NCBI GenBank assembly: GCA_032629725.1
Contig: JAFEVB010000002.1
Coordinates: 992,001 to 1,056,000 of the forward strand
From: Gremmenia infestans
Taxonomy: Eukaryota; Ascomycota; Leotiomycetes; Helotiales; Hamatocanthoscyphaceae
Direction: 5' to 3'
DNA length: 64,000 nt
Below the pieces are notes generated by a model. That model searched no databases and had not been told where the DNA came from. It saw nothing but the letters and a program-made list of their open reading frames with translations. Below are positions 57,021 to 64,000 of the stretch, piece by piece. Numbering within the stretch: the stretch's first letter is position 1; every line of letters starts with the position of its first letter. Position numbers and translations under genes: made by a program.

Positions 57021-60000
57021 TCATCGCCCAAAGAGCCGTCTAAGACCTCCAACCTTTTCCTTCTTCCCGGCGGCGAGTGCAAGTCTAGCAGCTGCTTCAA
57101 AAACCTCATGCACGCCTTCGTTGATCTTAGTAGAGCATTCGAAATATGCATCTGCGAGGATCCTTTTCGCAACTGCGTGGCCCTTGTTGGAAAAGTCAAT
57201 ATGAGCGTGCTCAGAGCAAGAAATCGGGGGAAAAGTACCTGTTCGGGAGTGACTTGCTTCTGATCGGGTTTCTGCAGCTCGTCTATATCTTTGGACTCGT
57301 GTCGAAGGTTCTTTCTTAAGACCAACGAGTATGATGGGGCTTTCGTAGCTGTGGTGGACTACCTCGGTGTACCACTATTGTCGTCGTCAGTAGGACAATA
57401 AGGCTTCCTGTTCCAGTGTAGAATACGTACTTTGTCTTCGGCGTTTTTCAGGGAGTCGGGAGAGTCGATGGAAAAACATATCATGCAGAGATGAGTGTCT
57501 GGATACGACCTTGGGCGCAAACGATCGTAGTCTGCAAGACCTGACGTATCGCTTAGTTCGAGCTCAACCTCCTGGCCGTCAACTTCAATAATATATATAC
57601 TGGTGTCGAAGACGGTCGCCATATAACCCTAGATATGTCAGTAAAAGTAGTAGGAGAGAGTAATCAGTACAGTTTACCTCTAGCCATATCCCCTTGGAAA
57701 ACATACTGATTCAAAATGTGTTAGTAAACATATAAAAAGCTGCTATTCATAAGCACTCACAGGAGAAGCGTGCTCTTTCCAATTGCCGCATCCCCTACAA
57801 TAACAATCTTCTTTCGAATCACTTCCTTGACTAACATGGGGTCTTGTTGTTTTGACGCAGATGGCTGAAGTGACATGGACGATAACCTCTGCGAAAATCT
57901 TTGGTACAGCCTGGGATTATCAGTTTGAACTGTGGGCCCCGGTATCACTACAGGGGGTACGCTAGTTGATCGCTGAGCTATTATGAGTTCACTCTCTTCT
58001 GTTGGCATCATCTGAGCATCTATGCTTGAAAGATCTGTATAGTCGGAATAAGCTCTGATTGGTGGCAGTGATCGTGGGATTTGGTAAATAGGATGCTGTA
58101 GCGGCTTCACTACCTCTGTCTGCTCTTGTGCTAGTGGGCTTTCGAACGTGATAGAAGACAAGTCTTGTGTTGCAACGTATTGGTCAAGGGACAAAACCTC
58201 CTTTGCTTCCATGTCCGGAGTATTAAGACTTGCTTTATCACCTGAAATATGATCCTCGGCGACACACAATCCTTCGTCAAACTTTACTTGCGGGGGCAGA
58301 ATTTGTACTGAGCTTCCTGAAATTGTGCTTGAGAGATGAGTCTCAACCTCTTCGTCATGCTGCCATAGGATTTCGCTCGGCTCAACAGCTTGGTCGTCTC
58401 TCATAGCATCGGAACTTACCCGCCGTCCAACAGGATCGGCATCTATTGAATTTTCACAGTTACTCCCGACCGACTCAAACGAATTCGTCTCCGCTGACCT
58501 CTTTTCAACTTGTTTCGTCAGACCTCCTCTCTGAAGTGGAGTAGGAGCTTCTTCGGATTTACTCTGGCTCACAACATCGGCAGTCTCTTGCCGTTTCGCC
58601 AACGAAGACTCTATTACATTTGCACTACTCTCAAGTTGCCTAGAAATCCGGTTTGCGGGTAATCTCCTTGGTGTCCGTTTCTTGGATTCCCTTCTTTGCA
58701 GGGGAAGTTGGGCCTCTTGGGATTTAGGTTCTGGTGTGTCGGCCTGGGGCTCAACGTCTTGTTCACGGAGTGACTGAGAGCTTTTCTTCTTGTGATTGAT
58801 ACTAAGTGGCCTGTTGGCATCAGCGGGACTCATATCTATCACGACGTCGGACAGCGACTGGTCCACTTGTGTCGTATGGTTTGGTGGGGGAGACTGTCTG
58901 AGCAGTTCCTCGGAACTGACGGTACTTGAAGCTGGCAAAATAGCGCTTTGCTTATTACCGGATTGCCTCAGCAAGAAGTCCGACAAGAGAACAGAATAAG
59001 CCACTTCCTCGTCTTCCATGTTCTCATTCAGATGACAGACACGCACGAGGGCATTCAAAGACTTCTCAACACCCGAATTTCCCCTGGATCCTAGCTTCCT
59101 GTAACCCTTTAGAGCACGTCTGGCATAGAGCAGCGCTTCAGCATATGAATCTTTGTGCAGCAGAACATCAACTAGGGTGAGCATATCGGCGAGAACACCG
59201 CCGCTTTCGCTGGAGGGATCGCGTGATCCGATAGCTATCTTGTCAAGTAATAAGGACTGTGCTTCATTCCACTTTTCCTGGACGAGGTATGAATCTAGCA
59301 GAAGCGTCATGATTTCTGACTTTCGTGCTCGATGTAAGGAGACCAGTGAGCCACTTGAGGTCCTCGTGAGGCAATTTCGGAAAAGTTTCTCTGCGCCAGC
59401 ATAATCTTTTGAGCGTAGCTTCTCTTTCCCTCTTCTCAGCAGAGCTTGGAGAATTTCAATTTCCAACTCATTGTCCGAATCAGACTGCTATGAGCCTGAC
59501 ACCTCGGCTGTGTGCTTTTTCTCGGTGGAAGATCCGCTTCCCTGAAAACCAGAGTCTCTTTCTTGCTCTGCAAATTCATACATAGTGTTCGATGATATCC
59601 ATCGTAGCATTGCCTCCCCTGGCTGTGATGGAAGTACATCCCCAAAATCAGACCCCTGAGTAACTAAGACCTGATCTGGATGTTCGACGGCGAGGGTAGT
59701 TGGTGCAGAAGAGACCACGCTGGCTGCCGATTGCACACAATTTCTCAAATTAGTCAAAATTCGGAGCTGATTATTGTCGGTGTTATAGCTGGGGGGGTTC
59801 TCTGCATTGGTCTCGACAGCATCTTGCAAGGCGGCCATACGATCATTGAAATCGATTGCCATATGTCGTATTGCCTGGTGTAGCTCATCCAAATTTGGCA
59901 TAATCTGGTCAGTGGACTCCCGAGCAGTGACCTGATTCCATCTATCCGTATGATTAGAAATAGACTCGGCTGAAGATATGAAATCAAGATGACTTACAAT

Positions 60001-60440
60001 ATCACGGTTTGTAGGGAGAGCTGCATGGTATCTCGATATGATCGGATCTGCAGCTGATATATATTCATCTCATCCAGTGCGGCTTTCAATCGAAGATGTT
60101 TCCTCGGCCCATCAAGAATACTGACGCTCTTATTGACTTTCTCCAAAATTTCTTTCAGTTGGTCCAGGGTGTTTCGTCCGTCACGCAAACACGCTGAAAG
60201 ATTTGCCCAATGATTTCCGATATGACCAGTAGATTGCATAGAGACCTGCATTGGCTTACGCTCCAAAGTATCCTTCATCATTTGTAACACCTGAGTGAAA
60301 CTCTCTACATCTGTAAGGAGCCTTCGGACTTTAGCGTCTGCTAGCGCCGATGCATTGTAGAAGGTTTTCAACGAGTCGCCGGCCTGGACACACGCAGCCA
60401 GAACCCCTACGACTCCCGCGATGAGGGATAAAGGATCCAT
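57021..60440 (-). pseudogene. Helo-like/STAND N-terminus + TPR + Rho-like GTPase fusion, one stop and one frameshift
   Basis: Exons: 60440-59998, 59941-57761, 57705-57678, 57628-57431, 57374-57239 and 57182-57021, all GT...AG. Residues 1-200: the fungal STAND N-terminal (Helo-like) domain (MDPLSLIAGVVGVLAACVQ). About 307-470: TPR-like helices (GKEKLRSKDYAGAEKLFRNC). About 470-850: a polar, probably disordered linker. From about 860: a Rho-like GTPase with G1 GDAAIGKS, G2 ATVFD, G3 DTSGL and DYDRLRP, an LKK(D)L-type G4, and ECSTK as G5. It ends LFGR without a prenylation box. Rho Gly12 is Ala and Gln61 is Leu (codon 57538-57536), changes that block GTP hydrolysis in Rho and Ras. Breaks: an in-frame TAG at 59490-59488 and an extra A at 57309/57310 that splits GAC of G4. 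Inferred role: NLR-like signalling or cell death. Confidence 0.75.
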
Positions 60441-61340
60441 AGTGAAATGCCAAGCCGCGGTACAGAGAAGATGTATGGTACGAGCTCTCAAAGCTTGTCT
60501 GGTCTGGTCCGTATGCGCCAAGCAAGCTTAGTGCTTCGTTCTTGCATGTGTTGAATCCTTCGAGTCTGCTCCGGAGAGCATTGGTAAGGCGTCAACGAAC
60601 GCCAGTCCATCCGTCGTCCATTTATATGTGACAGCAACTAAGGATACCAAGCCCAAGCACCGTGGAAGTGTTGTAGAAAGCATTTCCAGAGGTTGGAGAG
60701 ACGCTGAGGTTCAATGAATAAGCCACCCCACCAGCATGGGCCGACATTTCTCCGCTTGGGGGCCAAACTCGTCCCTGAGATATGTCCTGCTGCCTATCAT
60801 TTACGGGGTATATTTCTTAGTAAATGGCACTTTGTATAACGAATCCACACTGCTATCAATGTAAATGAGGACGAATAGTCTAATTGTGGACTTGGAGGTT
60901 GAAGTTGAGAGTTGTAGAACCGAAAGAGGAAAGGTGGCACACGACTCGAATTCAGCCAATAAGATAGTTTGCGATGACGTGAGGGCAACCTTTGTTTTGT
61001 CTGATTGAAAAAAGTGACTTGCTTGACCTTATGATATATACGTATGGACTAAGATACAAATACCTACCCTACCCCTCCATCTCCCATCATCTTCAGCTCT
61101 TGCCATCCATCCAACTACATAACGTATGCTCTGTTGCTGTTGTTGAACTTGCATTAGCATTCGCAGCTGAACAATTGGTGGCCGGTCAATAGCCAACTCA
61201 GAATCATCTTAGCGTATCCAAATCCATCCATCCATCCCCACCATCTTTCTTACTCGACATCAAAACACCATAAACTCCACCAAAAGCTTTACAAGCCTCT
61301 TCAGTACGCACCCTGGAGCATTGGCAATTGGTCAACCATA
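60441..61340. other. Divergent promoter interval, GTPase fusion / CorA
   Basis: About 900 bases. The CorA-side leader is pyrimidine-rich with CCATC repeats (61200-61250). No gene. The frames at 60797-61192 look like chance. Confidence 0.5.
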
Positions 61341-64000
61341 ATGTCTGCACAACCACCGTCGCGCCTCACGCCGCTCTCCCCACCCCAGAGGCCCGAACCC
61401 ACAGCCATCCAGAGTGGCGAGGCAGCCGCGTCCACTGCTACAGTGAAGCCCTCGAAGAAAAAGCGCAATCACCGGGGAGGCAAGAAGAAGCGGACGCGAA
61501 GACAGAGCTTTGCTGCTTCGGCGGAGGATAGTAATGGGACTGGATCGAGGTCGGCGGCGAGGGATAGTTTTTATAGGGTACAGGGCAGAAATATGAGTGG
61601 GACTAGCATTGAGAGTGAGGCGCTTTTGGACCACCGGTACGTTTATTATGAGGAATACTGTTTCTATGGACCGTGGGTTGCTGATATCTGAGATTAGAGA
61701 GCAAAGCAGTATGCGCCCAAGACGACAGTCTACGTTTGGTACCCCGATGTTCGACGCACCCTCCTCACCCTATAGACCACAATATCAAAACCCCTTCCGA
61801 TCAAATGAGACTGTCAACCGGCGCCCACGAACAGCTCCGAGCGAGACCGATGAAGAAGGAGACGTGGTTGACGAACGCGCACCTCTTATTTCTTCCTCGC
61901 GCTCGAAATCCTCGGGGGCGATGCTAGATTACGAATCAACAAGGCGTCGTGCTGGGAGCAAATCCTCTTCGACAAAGAGCAGGAAAAAAATCTTCGATCG
62001 CCCTACCACGGCATATCGCCAAAACGACGAGGAATATAATGTCAATTATCCCCCTTCTATCCCAGGTAGTCCGAATCTGGGCGCCTCGGCGGGGAATCGG
62101 GACATGAGTTTTGGGGATATGATGGTACGGGATGACTTTGCTCCTAGCAGAGCTGCCCCAGCGATTATTGATGAAGAAGCTGTTGAGGGAGTGTACCAGG
62201 GAGTCCGAGAAGGGAATCGGGGTATGAGGGGCGCAGACATACGATTGCTCTGCAGGCGGAGGAGGATGTGTGTTTCCCTATAGAGGGAATGTCTGAGTTG
62301 GCGGAAGATGATATGCCACAGCATGAAGGCGCCCCGTTTAGACGGGCAAATGGCCCCAGGAGGCGCAGAGATAAGTGGCCTGACCTCGCTATGCTCGATG
62401 AATGGAGCCGATTCGAAAAAGAAGGACGTAGCGAAGAGAGGAGGGCGAAGAAGATTACTGAACCACAGCTTATCGGGGGTCGTCTGCGTCCTATACATAA
62501 GGGATGGCATCGCGCCGAGGATGATGCACCATATCGGTTTACGTACTTCAACGAGGAGTTCCAGAGTACGATTCATAGCCAGACGATTTCAGAGCTCGTG
62601 CAGCCTGGGGCATCTTTTCGGGAGCTTTTTGTCCCAGATCGGCCGGAATTGAGTGATTCTGAGTCTGAGTCTGAAGAGGATGACGAGGGGCTTCAATTTA
62701 GGGAGGCTTCGTACTTGAGGCATGCTAACGGTGCAAACGGGGACTCCGGGGCCCCGACGCGTCAAGGGTCGTTGATTGATCCCGCAAAATCTGACTCTCG
62801 AGCCGCCGGTGGTTCAACATCTGCGACAGAGTCGAAAAATACATCTGGCGAAGCAACACCAGACGGGGGCATCAAATCACCACCCCCTAAATCCCCTGGC
62901 CATACAGAAAAGCCTAAACGTTACGGCGACCGCCCAACATGGTGGCTCGACGTCCTCTCGCCCACCGACGCCGAAATGAAAGTCCTCTCCAAAACCTTCG
63001 GTATCCACCCTCTCACAGCAGAAGACATCATGATGCAAGAGGCCCGGGAGAAAGTCGAGCTTTTCCGGAACTATTATTTCGTCAATTACCGCTCTTTTGA
63101 GCAGGATATGAATAATGAGGATTTCCTTGAGCCGGTCAATATGTATGTCGTGGTGTTTCGCGAGGGAGTCATATCCTTCCACTTCTCACTCACGCCGCAT
63201 CCCGCAAATGTTAGGAGGAGGATTCGACAACTTAAGGATTATCTGATACTAAGCTCGGATTGGATTTCATATGCTATTATCGACGATATCACCGATGTCT
63301 TTGCGCCCCTAATCCAAAGCATCGAAGATGAAGTCGACGATATCGATGATGCGATCCTGAAACTGCATACCCCCAACCCCACCGAAAATGACAAATTCAA
63401 TGAGAAGCGCTCTGAGTCTGGTGATGGCACGTCCGGTGAAAGCGGCGGCGATATGTTGAGACGAGTAGGCGACTGCAGGAAGAAAGTCATGGGATTGTAT
63501 CGCCTGCTGGGAAATAAGGCAGATGTCATCAAGGGCTTTGCGAAGCGGTGTAATGAGCATTGGGAAATTGCACCACGTAGTGAGATTGGATTGTATCTTG
63601 GGGATATCCAAGATCATATTGTTACTATGACGGGAAATCTGAGTCACTATGAGAAGTAAGTCTTTCCCCCTCGTTCATTCACAAACACCAAATTTTTCAC
63701 AGGGGGGGTTTTGCTAATGCGAGAAAACAGAATCCTCGCACGCTCTCACGGCAACTACCTAGCCCAAATCAACATCCGCATGAACGAACGCCAAGAGCAA
63801 ACCGCCGACGTTCTCGGTAAGCTCACCGTGCTTGGCACCATCGTCCTGCCCATGAACATCATCACCGGGTTGTGGGGTATGAATGTATGGGTGCCCGGAC
63901 AGGAATACGAGGGGGACTTGACATGGTTTTGGTGCTTGACTGCTGGGTTGTTGGTTTTTGGGTTCAGTTGCTTTTTTATTGCGAAGATGATTTATCGCAT
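61341..64000 (+). CDS. CorA-type Mg2+ transporter (Mnr2/Alr-like), cut by window end, one frameshift
   Basis: Exons 61341-61636, 61710-63655 and from 63731 past the window end. A long charged N-terminus (KKKRNHRGGKKKRTRR, then Ser/Arg-rich) precedes the CorA core (PTWWLDVLSPTDAEMKVL, HPLTAEDIMMQEAREKVE). The final helices hold the pore signature GMN in ITGLWGMNVW, followed by a second membrane segment. The long N-terminus suits fungal Alr/Mnr2 transporters, which move Mg2+ across the plasma or vacuolar membrane. Sense shifts frame by one base at GGGG 62228-62231: GNRGM before and TIALQAEEDVCFP after agree if there were five G. Probably a homopolymer error in an otherwise sound gene. Confidence 0.88.

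Noticed and set aside
59466..59490. Treating the TPR-GTPase part as a separate gene starting at the Met at 59466
   Set aside because: Sense runs in the same frame on both sides of the TAG, and the polar run before the Met reads as part of the domain linker. A single interrupted gene is simpler, though not proven.
61736..61927. Alternative frame in the CorA N-terminus
   Set aside because: A shadow of the Ser/Arg-rich coding sequence. The CorA frame joins exons 1 and 2 properly.
1..64000. CRISPR arrays, bacterial operons or phage genes
   Set aside because: None seen. Introns and gene families are fungal throughout.

Overview
The window comes from a filamentous ascomycete (Pezizomycotina). Genes carry many short introns of about 45-110 bp with GTAAGT-type donors. 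Repeats are AT-rich and littered with TAG/TAA codons, the pattern left by repeat-induced point mutation (RIP). Gene families are fungal: 2EXR, DUF6604, Utp18, bifunctional Ade2, a Helo-like/STAND N-terminus, and an Mnr2/Alr-type CorA. A leotiomycete is my best guess, at low confidence.

Layout. 1-8870 is a RIP-degraded transposon block. It holds a minus-strand Ty3/gypsy element (about 1-5124), a head-to-head fragment of a related chromodomain element (5125-6734), a LINE-like reverse-transcriptase relic (6735-7930) and a 29-30 bp tandem repeat (7937-8233). From 8893 the DNA is ordinary gene space: a UIM+RING ubiquitin ligase (8893-10740), a short-chain dehydrogenase (12166-13377), a gutted FAD oxidoreductase (14081-15341) beside a second RIP-like AT-rich patch, and three 2EXR loci at increasing stages of decay (17865-21988). 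Next come an MFS transporter (22642-24354), a DUF6604 gene (24791-27427), UTP18 (28376-30191) and a second, broken DUF6604 locus (33273-35466).

The middle, 36-46 kb, is gene-poor. It has an ankyrin relic, an Hsp70-like gene with a signal peptide and one frameshift, a degenerate secreted Cys-rich protein, a hypothetical basic protein and another relic. From 46.4 kb there are intact housekeeping and metabolic genes: an alpha/beta hydrolase, a small epimerase-like protein, ADE2, a fungal-specific transcription-factor-domain protein and an old yellow enzyme. The window ends with a large fusion gene (57021-60440) and the start of a CorA Mg2+ transporter (61341 to the window end).

The standout is the 57021-60440 gene. 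It joins a Helo-like/STAND-type N-terminus, TPR-like helices, a long polar linker and a C-terminal Rho-like GTPase, an NLR-like layout with a small GTPase in place of NACHT. Its GTPase carries Ala at the Rho Gly12 position and Leu at the Gln61 position, so it is predicted not to hydrolyse GTP. The copy read here has one in-frame TAG and one single-base frameshift. Several otherwise sound genes (MFS, CorA, the GTPase fusion, Hsp70-like, second DUF6604) each show single-base frame breaks, several at homopolymers. Either real decay or assembly indels could explain them, and this decides how many count as pseudogenes.
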